This document shows, piece after piece, positions 30,789-42,999 of a stretch of DNA of 64,000 nt. Within the stretch, counting starts at the first letter, position 1, and every line of letters begins with the position of its first letter. The notes beneath the pieces are model-generated. The model had not been told where the DNA came from and made no database searches. It saw only the letters and a program-made list of their open reading frames with translations. The stretch comes from Effrenium voratum (Eukaryota; Sar; Dinophyceae; Suessiales; Symbiodiniaceae): NCBI GenBank assembly GCA_963377175.1, contig CAUJNA010001857.1, forward strand, positions 502,295 to 566,294, read 5' to 3'. The translations under genes were made by a program, and so were the position numbers.

Positions 30789-33159
30789 GTTTTCCTCTTG
30801 GGAGCTCCCTCCAAAACGGACAGAAGACGCCTGGAGCTTGTTGGCCTTCTCCTTCTGCCTTCAATAAATCGCGGCGTCACCTGGCTCGCATCTGACTCTG
30901 TTCCATATTTGGTCCCTATGCAAACAAATGCTTGTTTTGGAGTTTGGAGACCCCAATTCAGAAGGCTTCTGAAGTCCAAAGAAGAAACCAACGAAAAACA
31001 GAAAGCAAAACAAAGTGGAGGCTGGGGCTTGGAGACTCCAACAAGGTTCTCCGTACTTCCTTTTTCTTTTGTTGGCAGGGGGGCGGGGGCATTGCATTTC
31101 GCGAGTTTCCTTGCTATGGTTCATGTTCGCGGTGTTTATCGGGAACCTTGTGAAATGGCTCGCAACTGGAAAAAGGGCAACCGGCAACGAACGAAGCGGG
31201 CCGCCTTTCTCAGTTCCGGGGTGTTTTGGGGTGCCTTTCTCTAGGGCTCAGAACGCCTCAAAGGTTTCGCACGAGATTTCGGGGTCGGTTTCGCAAGTTA
31301 GAAAGCCAAGTTGAAACATGAGCAGGGAGTCGTGTAGGTTTTGGGCGGGGTTTTGGGTGGTTTTCGGGTGTTTAAGAATATCCTGGATTCGTTTTTCAAA
31401 GTCAAGCCCATTTACGCCTGGGGTACCAATGATTGGCTGGGAGCTCGGGGTTCTCATAGGGGGAACGCCAAACGGGGTGTTGCCCTGTGTTGGTTTTCCC
31501 TCAAGGCTCAAACCGATTTGCTTGTCCCTCTTAGGCAAATCCAGAGGATACAGACCGGCCAAACTGGGAGGGGGGGGAGTCCCATGAGTAGCCCGACCGA
31601 ATTTTGGTTGGGCGAGTACATGCTTCTCATTTACGCCTGTGTTAGGGGTTACCCTTTTGGGGGGGGGAGCGCAAATTCGGGTGTCCATCGGCAGACCGGT
31701 GGATTCCACAAAAAAGACAGACAAGAGCAACATGACATCATTGGCCCAATTTCAAACTTCGCCTTTTGAGTCAGTCTAGGTGGTGATATTCGGGGTGGCA
31801 ATATAGGCCCCACTGTGGCTTTGTGATTCCACTGTTCCCACATTTGTTGTCTCTAAATGGGCGAACCTCAAGTTTGGGCTTTCCTTTGTTGCGGCGAAAA
31901 AGTACCCTCAAAACATATGTCATATGTCGCCCTGGTTCAGCCCGGTTGCATGAATCTGGTGGATTGATAAGAGGAGTGGTTCCCCAAAAGTGATCCAGAG
32001 TTCCTCTGAAAGGGAACACCTCTTATCAATCAAACAGGGTTTACTAAGTGCATATAGATTTGGTGTTCGGTCTGATGTGCAAAGAGAACTCTTGTTTGGC
32101 TTACCTGTTGAGTTGGACCACTTGAAAGTGTTTGTTGAGAGGGGCAGAAGGGCAGGGCAGAATTCCCAAGTTCGCACAGGCTCGACGTTGTCGTATGGGG
32201 TTCCAGCTTTACAGGGATGATAGCAACACAACCTCATTTTTGTTGTATGACCATCTAAGCAACCTGTGAAAGGGGTCAGGGTAAGACCAATAGAACACCG
32301 TAGTGGAACAAATGTTGGTTAACTAAACGTCAATGGCAAATGGGGACCCTGCGGTTCAATTTCCTCGCTTTGGATTCAACTGAGGCCGCCACTTTGGGTC
32401 TTTCGAGCCCTCGCGTGCGCCCGCAGATTCGAGTCGAGACGTATTGCGGGTGTGCTTTTCTAGGCTCCAAGCTTCGACCAACCGCGTTTGTATTCCAAGG
32501 GTAGCCAACAATGGTTTGTCGTTTTTAGCACCCCACATTGGTGGTTTTACGTTTGCAATTTCCTGTAAACAACACAAAAAAGGGTACCCTCAAAAAAGGT
32601 TCTGGAGACTCAAATGTGATTCCTGGTTCTTGAGGAGAATAAGACTTGCATAGCCCGACACAACTGTTTTTTTTGGTCGACAATGCGTACGCATCCCGGT
32701 GAACTTTTGTAACGCTAGCTGGGGTTTCCTCCCAACTATGTCATATTTTTGTGCAGACGAAATATGATTCAGAATCTGAACATATGTTTTTCTCCGTACC
32801 CCTTGCCAAGCTACACAAACGGGCACATGAAAGCAAGTTGCCAATGCCAAGGGAAGACATGACCTTAAATGGAACAATTGGGGACAGGTATGCGTCTGCA
32901 AAGGAAGCCGGGTCCCCGAAATGTGCTGCCTTTGGTTTCCCATTGCTTCCAACCCAAACACGGTACCCTCAGAAAACGACACAACCGCAATAGGGCGGGT
33001 CTTTTGTTAGTCCCATTTTGTTTGGTTTCAAGGGAAAACCCGCAAAACACAAGTTTTGGGGTCCTAGGTGTTTTACACTTTTCACTTCCGGACATAGGGT
33101 CTGCAGTTGTGTATTTTTGTTTTTGGACAGCTGGCGAACAACAGCCAATAGAAACTTAA
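30789..33159. other. Non-coding stretch
   Basis: No coding motif was seen. One AAATATGATTCAGAATCTGA dispersed motif lies near 32760. Several open frames of 90-160 codons lack recognisable features. Confidence 0.45.
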
Positions 33160-33920
33160 GGACTACACAAGTCAGTTTTAAGTGATTCCTATGTTTGATT
33201 TGCAAGGCTTTAATTTGAACTATTTTGGATTTGATATGAAAGTGGAATTGTGTCGCACGTAGGATTAATTTGAGTTTAATGAGGATTTTTCGGAGAATCT
33301 ATGTAAGGAGAGACAAGGTTGTTGTTCTTCGAAATTAGAGCCTCCAATGCTCAAAGTAGGTGTTAAATGGGGATTACCTTCCAGGTATGTGTTATTCCAG
33401 ATTTAAACTTCTAGTTTGCAAGGGAAGCTCAATTTCAGTTGTATGGGTTTGCAACGTTTGAAGCTGCAAGGCTTTAAGTTTAAGTGTGATTTCGTTTCGA
33501 ATCGAGTAAGAATTATTATTTGGAATCGGATTCCAATGGGAATGTCTTTCTAAGTATGATTTTAATTAGGATTCTATTGTAGCTTGAATGAAGCTCATAA
33601 AGGACAAGCCGGTTGTTTCTTCCAATGTGCATGCCCCTTGATAGGAGTGAACCACAGATACAACTCGAGGAAGCTGTAATCCTGTAGGTTTAAATAGGAT
33701 GTTAATTAGAAGTCAATTAAAGTTATCGTTAAAGTAAGCAGTTGTTCCTTGCATTTTAAATCGAATCTAACAAGAAAAGACAAGCGGCTCCTTCTAATTG
33801 CCTGCCGCTTTATATAAAGGAGACAACAGCCACTAGAGAATCAAGGAACGTGCAGTTTTAGTTCTATTGGTTTGCAAGTATATTTGCATGTGCTTGCATA
33901 TTAGCTAAAACCCGACACAT
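33160..33920. other. AT-rich patch with degenerate internal repetition
   Basis: This stretch is visibly richer in A/T than its flanks and has no open frame over 60 codons. Words related to GACAAGCGGTTGTTCCTTC recur near 33315, 33604 and 33778, and ATTAGGAT/TTAATTAG words recur between them. This suggests an old, degenerate element or minisatellite. Confidence 0.45.
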
Positions 33921-35404
33921 CTTCCACAACGTGCCCAATCCCTGTTTGCTGCCCTCTATGTATATGTATAGGACACGCCCCTGACCGATGAATAGGAGGG
34001 TGTCCACCTTTAGAGAGGACCTTGCGTTTCAGGGGAGCACCTTTTGATGCACCCTTGAGGTCCAGGCTAGGCACCAAGCCACTATGTCATTTTGTAACAC
34101 AACCAGCACGTGTTGTTTATTGTTTGCTGGCACAAAAGTATGCGTCTGCGCTTGTGGCTAGACTTGAACACTCTTGGTGCGAACAAAAACACGTTCATTC
34201 ACGGAAACTGGCAATGTGACCACTGACCACGAAGAAACACATGGGTACTGCCTGCAGTTTTTTTGCAGAAAGTCATTTGTCCAACCCAGTTTTATTGGAA
34301 ACTGATGATGTTGCTCCATGGGACGGCATTTCACAAACACTCATTGACTGACTAACCTGTCTGCACAAAACACAACGTCGTAGGCTGGTGTCATGAGCTG
34401 CTCTGGCTGCCTGGGAAGCGAACCCTTCAACCACTAGCTTTCCAGTCATGAACATGACCTGGGGTCTTTACAAGCGGACTGTCTTCCAAACCCCTTCTCT
34501 TCTGTCAGCCTTGTTGATAACAGAGTATCTTTTTTTTGAAAGCTTCCTCTTCGTGCTCCTTCCGTTGGGGAACAAACCAGCTGATCTCGTTTCGGTTTCC
34601 CGCCAGGAAGCAGCGGCTTCGGTCGCAGGCCGTGCTCAGTTCGGAGACGTCCAGCTCTGTCTCCGTATTTGTTACCCTCCCAGTGGGTTGCGAGTGCTCG
34701 TTTTTCAACTTGTTTTGGAGGTGCCCCCTCACATGGAAGTCTACTAAAAGCCTGGGATGTTCTGTTTGTGCGGTATATATAGAGGTATATGGCACAGTTG
34801 GAAAGTATCAGTTTCTGTGCAGATGTGGGCCGAATCCTCCTGTTGCACTTGCCTGTTGTTTGCAAATGTTCAATCCTGCAACATCCTGCAACTTATCATG
34901 AAACCCAAAAAGGAGTCTACTAGAAAGGAGATTCCTCAACAAATGAGGGTTTTCGGGGATCCATGTGACTCTACAGGTGAGCAGGGTTTGGAGGTCCATA
35001 TCCCACAAAAGATCAACGAAAACACTGGTTGTGTTTGAGCCGCTGGGAACCTCAACGGCCCATGGACGCATGATGTTAGTTTGACAAACCCTGGTGAAAG
35101 GCAAGCTGTGTACTCACTGATTGTCCCTTGTCAGCTACTACAGCATATTTTGACTGTAACTGTTTTTCTTCTCCAGCGTGTTTGTTCCCCTGCTGGATTG
35201 ATTGAAAGGGAAATCTAAAGAAAACAACAATACAAACAACAACACAATATGATTTTCGAGACAATGATTCGGAGCCATTGGCCTGACAAAATTATTTTGT
35301 GTACCAGGGTGGCTCCGAACCATTCCTTTGGACTCGCCCCGATCAGGCCTTTGGAGCCTTCATAATGTTTAGGGGGACCGGCCTGCGCAATTTGGTAGAA
35401 CGAG

Positions 35405-36115
35405 ATGAAGGATCCCTACAAAGTCACTTGTGCCAAAATCGCAAACGGACGAAACATTTTTTTTGTATGGCATACATGGATGGCCCTCCAAAAGTATTTT
35501 AGATTTTCAGGTGGACTAAATATGAAGCAGGATCTGAACATATTAACTTTGGGAGTACCACCAATGTCGGCCAAGGCCAAGTCATGTTTTTTTCCAGACC
35601 CCCGGTTCAAGCGTCAACCCGGGCAACAGCCCGAGTACGTTCAGCACCCAGGTTTAACTTTGATTGCCATGTTCAAAACCCGCTTTGACCTTGCGTGTAC
35701 GCGCAAATGTATGTACCAGAAATGCACTCCTAGGTTGGTAGTCCCGCCAGTCCAAAGCAGAAACTGCGCTTGCACGTCAGGGCCAGTTCTTTTCTCTCTG
35801 TGGGTGCATGCCCCGCCCAGTTCCCATTCCCTTTTGAACAAGTGTCCCTTCAATTCTCAACCCCATAAAATGGGCGCTGATTTTTCCCCAAAATCCACTG
35901 GGACCTGGGCGCCCTTTGCCGCGCTAGGCTCGGACATCCTGGAGGCTTCCCCTGCCTCGGCCATCACATCCGACGCGGCGCTGTCGGCCTCCCGGGGCCG
36001 GAGTTTGCCCCCGGACTTCGCGCCACAGGCGGGGCGAAAGCGCCGAGATTTCTCTCGGGTCTCCTCGGTTTTGGGTTGGACGGAACGGCTGGCAAAGACA
36101 GGTTTGGTGATCTAG
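35405..36115 (+). other. 236-codon open frame, possibly containing one exon near 35.90-36.07 kb
   Basis: The frame is longer than most chance frames here but crosses a dispersed-motif copy (35516-35550) and has no recognised domain. Its last third (about 35900-36070) is a GC-rich island like the exon candidates. On the + strand it reads PFAALGSDILEASPASAITS; on the - strand it reads EETREKSRRFRPACGAKSGG, which is also protein-like. Which strand, if either, is coding cannot be decided. Confidence 0.25.
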
Positions 36116-36268
36116 TTTACTGCAAGTGAGCAAACCAGCCAAATGTTGCATTTTCGGATGGGCTACATATGAAACTGGATCTGAGGATACGTTGTTTGGA
36201 GTCCACAGTGCCCTGGCTAACCCCCTCCCATGGTTTCCTCCAATCAGCAAGGCCTTTGTGATGGTAAC

Positions 36269-36478
36269 AGTGATGATGAAGAGGAAGAGGAAGAGGATGA
36301 AGGCAATGAAGATGAGGAGCAAGATGCAAAGGAGGAGGAGGAAGGGATGATGGTGGTAAATGCTGAGGATTATGGCGCTAGTGAAGAGCATGAAGGTGCG
36401 GATGATGAGCATCAAGGTTATTATCGTCGTCATCATCGTCATCATCATCATTATCATCGTCATCATCATCAAGCATGA
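36269..36478 (+). repeat. GA-rich tract and (CAT/CGT)n microsatellite
   Basis: GATGAAGAGGAAGAGGAAGA-type purine repeats (about 36270-36350) are followed by CATCATCGTCATCATCATCA repeats at 36420-36475. The encoded poly-acidic and poly-His peptides are simple-sequence products. Confidence 0.85.
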
Positions 36479-36672
36479 CGACGTGCTCCACCGATTTTGG
36501 TGGATTTGAGCATTTGATGGGCCCCTTTACTTGAAAGTGAGTTTCCTTTGGTGTGATGTTTGCAGGCTGGACATTGATAATTCATCATGTGACACTGCTG
36601 AGAAAGTTGCAGGCGTGCGAAACGACGCAACATTGCACATGTGCGTGGGTGCCTGCGCGTCCGTGCCCGCGG

Positions 36673-36692
36673 GTGTGTGTGTGTGTGTGTTG
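36673..36692 (+). repeat. (GT)n microsatellite
   Basis: A GTGTGTGTGTGTGTG run in a GT-rich context. Confidence 0.8.
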
Positions 36693-39116
36693 CTTGTGTG
36701 TTGCTTTCTGCTGAAGTCAGCATCCAAGCGAGGTTGGTTGGTTTTCAGACGCATCCTTGAAACCACCCCAAAACGCGTCCTCTTGTTTCAGGAGAAGTTG
36801 CCATCTAGTTTCATGCTACGCGCCAGGTTCCGCGCCCCCCACCACCAGTGAGCCGGAAAACTCAGAGAAGGAGTGGCGGATCCAAGTTGTGGTTGCAAGT
36901 CTACTTCTGCTCCATTCCGCGACCAGGGTCGCTCCACATCGCATGGCCAGGCGACAAGGATAGCAAATCGTATTTGGGGTCTTCTTCGAAACTGCTTCAG
37001 AAATTGTGTGGCAGACATGAAACATGAACCAGACTGATTTCTGTCACCCCAGATTCAGATGGGCCAAGCTGTTGGGTCCCGTTGGTGTTCTTTTTGTTGT
37101 AGCCTAATTAATAGACCCTGACAGATGGGTCTATTTGCATAAGTAGCGAGCTTAGATACAGGAAACGCAAGCTCACCCAAGATGAAGGTCTTTGACTACG
37201 TTGTGGTTCCCTATTTCTGTTTTGAGAAATAGATAGGTTCTAGGGTCAGGAATGCATTTCCATCCCTTACTTTTCATGTTTCCGGACTCATGAACAGGGT
37301 TCCCTGCGGTTCCTAATATGGGTCCGTATTTTGTTAAGGTAGCGTAGCGAAGGGAAGTCAGCGTCTGGACAGCCGAATTCTTAAGTGAATGGTGGGGTGA
37401 GTTTTACAGGGAAACCATAAGACACCTGGCATTCGATCTCGGGCCAGTCACAGTGTCCGCCCTTGATCCTTTGTGTTGTGGAGAGACCTATGTAATGCCT
37501 TGCGGGCATGTGTCCGAAAGTTCCACGCACCGGGCAGTTTCAGTCGAACCCATCAAATGTTGGAAAGCTTCCTGTGGTTGCTGTCTCTTAAGCATGGCAT
37601 ATCATGGCATCTTTTGCAGAGGTGATCCGAGAAGGTGACCAAAACAAACTTGTACAGTGTCGGTACGGTGTCTTCTAGTTCTAGCCACACCTGGCCTATT
37701 TGCAGGAATCCTTCTCCTCAGCAAACTCGAAAAAACGGTGGCTTTTGCTCAGAGCTTCTGAGCAAAGGAATCAACCAGGTCTTGAAGACTCAGTCCTTGG
37801 AGTTCTCCCTGTTTCCTTGGTGAATGAAACACCAAACAAACTACCTGCTGGACTATTCGGCAATGGTAGGGCCCTCATTTTGCACGCAGGAAGGCAACCT
37901 TTGGGACCGTGTTCCCTTGGTGTATTCCCCACTAGAATCAACCCTTAGACTTGGTTTCCATCCGATGAAAATTATATCGTGCCGATGGACGCCATCCTAC
38001 CTTGCCGAGGGCTGGAAGCATAGTTGAAACAGCGGCGCTGGCAGCTGGCTTGTTCAAAGGCAATCCTCAATCCTTCCCTTTTCTTGCAGAACCCTTTTGT
38101 GGTTGTAAGGGTAGAGGATTAGGATTAGCCATCTTTTTCGACTGGCAAAAAGCCGCCCAGGCCAATACTCTGTACATAGAGGCTTTATACTGCAGGAACA
38201 TTCGGAGTCCATCCCAATGCGCATGGGAATCATTTGGGCGTGCGGTGCATCTAGCGACTCCTGGCGGCGGGGAAACTCGTTTGGATTGCTGTTGAAACCA
38301 ATCGGGGCAGAGTTGCTGCTTCCTTTAGGAATGACCAAATACCCGCTTTGTTTGAGGCATGATGTCAAATGATTCCAACCCTTGACTAACAAGGATATTT
38401 TTTAAATATACCCCCAAACCAAGTTATAGAGAGGGGGTTAAACCACGTTTAGGTGGACAATGGATTGGTGGAGGCGGTATGCTTGTCCTTTTCCGTGCCG
38501 GCTTTTTGCCCCTGTGCCGACCTTGACTGGGTCTTGAAGTCTTGATGTCTTGGGAAGCTAGTCGTTTTCTGCAACACATCTTAGATCATGGGGCTAAAGC
38601 GATATATTGGAAGACCCACTATCCTTCTATCGGGTTTCTCGCCGAAACCCCGGGTGCGATTTGCCGTCCGCGCCCAGGCGGTGTCACTTCGCCCAACTCC
38701 GCGCGGGGGTCGGAGGAGTGGGCTCCGGTTTTTGAACGATCCCAAGCCCTCAGCTTTCCAATCCAAATAATCCAAATGGAGTCAAAGGATCCTCAGCTTG
38801 GTTTCAAAGGGAGACCAAAAGATGTTGCTGCGTCTAGCCCAGTGGATTGCTCGGGAGTGTTTTAGTCGGAGTTCAAAAGGAGGAACCCGGAAAGATCCCA
38901 ATGAACCAGCCCTCAATCCTTTTGCTTGGATGGACATTTGCTAGGGTGGACAACTTCTGGAATTTCCATCTTGGGCCACTTTTGTCTCTGCCGGCGGCGG
39001 TTTGGGCAAGCTGCTTGCCAGGGTTGACAACGCCCCTAGCTTGGCTTTTGCAGGGGCCTTTTCAAAGGGTACCCACTTTGAGGGTACTGGGAGCCAAAAG
39101 AAGCTCAGCCATTTTG

Positions 39117-39160
39117 GAGGCTCCCCCATTGTATGGGTTTGTGTCAGAAAAGGAGGACCC
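39117..39160 (-). repeat. Dispersed module copy, inverted
   Basis: The reverse complement reads GGTCCTCCTTTTCTGACAC then AAACCCATACAATGGGGGAG, matching the right half and the following palindromic CCCATxxxATGGG. Confidence 0.5.
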
Positions 39161-40149
39161 TCTTCCCCCGGGTTTCCCTTGAAAGCAACCCCTTTTACTT
39201 TCCTACCTAGACCACTGAACGAAGGAGCTCGGAAGTGGTAGCTGGTAGCAGCACCTGCGTGGAGCAATCAGTCATGAAGTCCTGGAGCCCATTTCGAAGG
39301 CCCGCCCATTTCCTCGTTGAGATCTCCAAATGGGTGTCTCTGCTTTTTCGAGGTGAATTTTGGGGCGTCCCCAAAAAAACGGCTCCCCAAATGCGTGCAA
39401 ACTGTACCCATTGGTTGGCTCTAAGTGATTGCTACTCACAACCTTGTACCTAGGGAAGTACATTTTGCATATCTCTGAACTTGCGGGGCTGTGTCACTGC
39501 CTTGCCAAGAGCCGCGGGTTTCCTTCAGCCAAGGGGGGGTGGCCCTTTCTCCGCTATTCCCTTATTGAAGATACTTGGACAAGTATGGCCCCATAAAGTC
39601 AGTTACAATCAAGACTTGGATGTGTGCAGGTTAGTAAGCTACATTGCCAGTCATAAATAGGTGCAGCTATGTGCCCTCTCGATTTTTTGGAATGTTTCTC
39701 GGGTAGAAAATGTGCATGGTTTATCCCATGGGGCTTAAACATCAAACCAAGTTCGGCAACCTCATCCTATCATGGCCAAGTCTTGGGGCTCCAAACGCCG
39801 TTTGATTCGCGAGAACTTGCTCGCTCCGCGAACGGCATTTGGGAAGCAGGTGGCTTCCTGTGGATCAATATGTGCCATGGTAAGCACCGATTCGCAACAT
39901 GGGGTTGCGGGAGTATAGGCTCAACAGATGGTGGCCCAAAAAGTGGGCTCCTCCCCCCCCACCGCAAAAACGAGTATCCTCACAACCAGATGCGGTCCAT
40001 CAACCATGAAAGCAATGTTCTTGATGGTCTGTTCTTTTTGTTGGCAGCCGGGCACGCACAAGCAAGGAAGCATTAGAGGCCTTTGAACATAATCGGAAGC
40101 ATATTCTATTGTTCGCGGCTGGGAAGCATCAGAACCAGCAGCATGCCAG

Positions 40150-40228
40150 AAGCATTTCATGCGGCCGCTTTGGCCGACGCCCGGCTCGCTTCGCTCGTTT
40201 GGCGCGGTGCTGACATGGATGTGCTGCG
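40150..40228 (+). CDS. Candidate internal exon, weakly ankyrin-like
   Basis: After CATGCCAG a GC-rich island reads AFHAAALADARLASLVWRGA then DMDVLR, ending at a GCG|GTTCCT donor-like site. AFHAAALADARLASL followed by RGADMDV resembles helix 1-turn-helix 2 and the next G-A-D turn of an ankyrin repeat, but the match is loose. The open frame continues to about 40265 (KGEKDDAG), so the exon may be longer. Confidence 0.35.
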
Positions 40229-41948
40229 GTTCCTTGCCAAAGGCGAGAAGGACGATGCCGGACCACCCAGCTCAAGGCAGTGTGTTGGAGCCCTTTCTTG
40301 CATGGCTTCATTCATTTGTGACAGTTGGTGACCAAAAGAACCACACTTTCAAAGCGAAAAGGAAGGTTGCTGGTTACCTTCTATCGGGAAAACTGGGATC
40401 CTCAGGGTTGGTTTTAGGTTCGGGTATTCTTTTTGGGGTGGTGAAATTAGGGAAACCAAGGGGAGAAACACCTTTTTGGGACTGCTATGTTAACACACGC
40501 CGTTGACGTTGTTGTGTTTGCAGTGGCGGTTGACACCCGCGACAAACAAACCACAAGTCAATTTCCAGATTTCCGCTTTGGGCTGGCATTAAGCATCATT
40601 TTTACGGGCCCCATTCAAGGTGAGTTTCCCTTCGTGGGGGTGCTGTTTTCAAGGGAAGTACTTGATTCCCATACGTGGTGTTTGCAAACTGGTGTTGGGC
40701 AGACCCTTCCAATGTCATTTTGACTGATGCGGGGAATTGCTGGAAACCTGCAGCGGACCTTCGTTTCCTCGTTGTTGGGCATAGGGAGGGGCGTTAGGCC
40801 TTCCCTCCCCAGAATGGTTATCTCAGAGCCCTTCTAAGAGCCCCTTCGGAACCTGTACTGGGTTGTGGCTTGGGGAGCCTCTGGCTTCTTCCCTATGCTT
40901 TGGGGCGACCCTCATCGTCCGAAACGAACTGAACTGGATACTGATGGTCCCCCTGTCGGATTCGATTCGTGTCGTCGGGGCCCCAACAAAGCCTCTAAGC
41001 CAATGTTTCACAGAGTGACATTTGGATTAGTGGCGACACGGCGATCCTCTGTTCTCTGCGGCCGAGGTCAAGCATCAAACACCCATGCATGCAGTTGCAT
41101 GCTGCATCTGCCTCTACATTGCCATCTTGCTGACCGGCATATGTGCCTTTACGCAAGTTCTGTTTTTGTGAGACGGCTTTGTGGGTAATTATGAGGGACT
41201 CTTTCAATGTTGGGACCGGAGATTGTAGACTTCCTTTCGATTTCGAGTTGAATCCTTCCTGTTGTCACAAGTGGTGCACGTCCTTTTCAGGCTACCTTAT
41301 GCTTGACAACATGTCACGTGCCCTAGTTCATTCCTCCCGTTATGGAATCGGTCCTAAGCTTGTCCCCCGCAATATGATGGCAAAGGACAAGCGGTTATCT
41401 TACGCGAGGCGAGCTATTTGTCTGGCAGTTCAGTCTTTCAAGGGATCTTTTAGGAACCAGCTGGCAGCTAGGATCACGACTGATTTTACAAAGACATGGA
41501 TGAAAAGTGAGGGGTCAGCTGTTTTGATCCAGTCGGTGCCATGCGGAGGCTCGCGCGTCGAGGAAACAAACGCCATCCCTGATTTTTGGCCTCATCTCCG
41601 TAGCCCCTTGGTGATTCTGTGGTTGAGTCAAGGAGTTCACACTGTGGGGTGACGATCCAGATGGCTATAGCTTCAAGCGAACTCGGCCGAACATCCTAGT
41701 AAGCGGCAGTACTTTCATAGGCTTGCTTGCCTGGCTTACCTTTTGCCTTTGTGATTTTCCTTCCCTTTCCTTTTCCAGCTGATTACCTTTCGCAGGTTGT
41801 TGAAGTCTAGCCTTCTTTTCTTGCTGGCTCTCATCTCATGAATGAGAATTTCAATGCATTTGTGAATAATCCTGGGAGCCACAAGGGGTGGTTTCTGGGG
41901 CTCGCTCCATACAAATCGAAGTTCCAGCGAGTTTGGCTGATTTTCCAG

Positions 41949-42021
41949 AAGCCGAGGCGCTGACCGCCTGGTGGCCAATGAAAGCCGACTGGGCGAGGCG
42001 CAATGGCCAGCTGCGGTACTG
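41949..42021 (+). CDS. Candidate internal exon, function unknown
   Basis: After GATTTTCCAG a GC-rich open island reads AEALTAWWPMKADWARRNGQ then LRYW. It is closed by GT at 42016 or 42022. It is tryptophan-rich and without a recognised family; boundaries are inferred. Confidence 0.3.
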
Positions 42022-42999
42022 GTGGCGTACTGGTGCCTCTCGGATGGACAAGCGCCCAATGCCAAGGGAGGCGCCCCAAACGTGGGGTGAATTTGGTTTT
42101 CCGGCTTCATAGGGGTGAGCTGAAACATGGGGTGAGGTCACTCAGTCTTGTCTTGAGATCAACCCCAAACCAGGGTTTGAAGGGGCGTTAAAGCACACTG
42201 AGAAACGGGTGCTGACTCTGTCTGACTTTGGCTTCGAGTGGTTCCCCTCCCTTCAGCCCTTGGAAAATGCGATGTGGGCTTATGTTATTTGAAGCTAGCT
42301 GTTTTTCAGGTTGATTTTTAAGTGATACCAAGAAGCACCATCATTTTGTGGGTGCCCTGTATTGACACACCAATTAATCAACTACTTCCAACAACGAAAG
42401 CCCGGGAAGGTGCAGTCAATTTAGGCAGGTTTATCGTTTCATACTTGCGATTGAGGGCAGCCATCATAATGTTTCAATCAAGGGAGCGTGAGAAAAAGGA
42501 ATCCCAAAAGGGGCAAGCATACTGCAACTGTCCTCCGTCCCGACCGGTCAAAACCGATCTGCACGTTGCTCTCTTTGTTTCAGGGTCTCAACCGGCCGTC
42601 CACTTGCCGGCGGACTGAGGCTGGATGATTTTCCTGCGGCTGCGCAACCCGGCATAGAATCTAAGGGGAGGGAAAGCATCGGAGTATCCAAACCCACCCG
42701 GGTCTGCCTATTTTGTGGCGAGCTTACCGATTTAAAACGAGGTCATCATGATGTAGGTCCTTTACTTGGGGAACCGTTTGAACCACTATTCCACTTGTTT
42801 TCTTTTTTGCAGATTTTGCAGATGCGTGGATTCTCTGCAGTTCCCTTCCAAGCAACCCCAAAAAGTCTGATTTGAGATACGGCAGTTACGGACGCAAAAC
42901 ATAGTCTTCGGTTGGTTTGGGGAGGACGAGAAGGGGGACAACCCAAAGTTCCCACAACAAGCATGGGGATGGCCCCCAATTGTCGCACGGGTTTTGCCT

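Noticed and set aside
34615..34670. Exon-like island after CCCGCCAG
   Set aside because: Short, open in several frames, and the peptide is serine/valine-rich without resemblance to a family; too weak to list.
41143..41652. 169-codon + strand frame
   Set aside because: A few frames of this length are expected by chance in 64 kb, and it shows no domain, composition shift or splice context.
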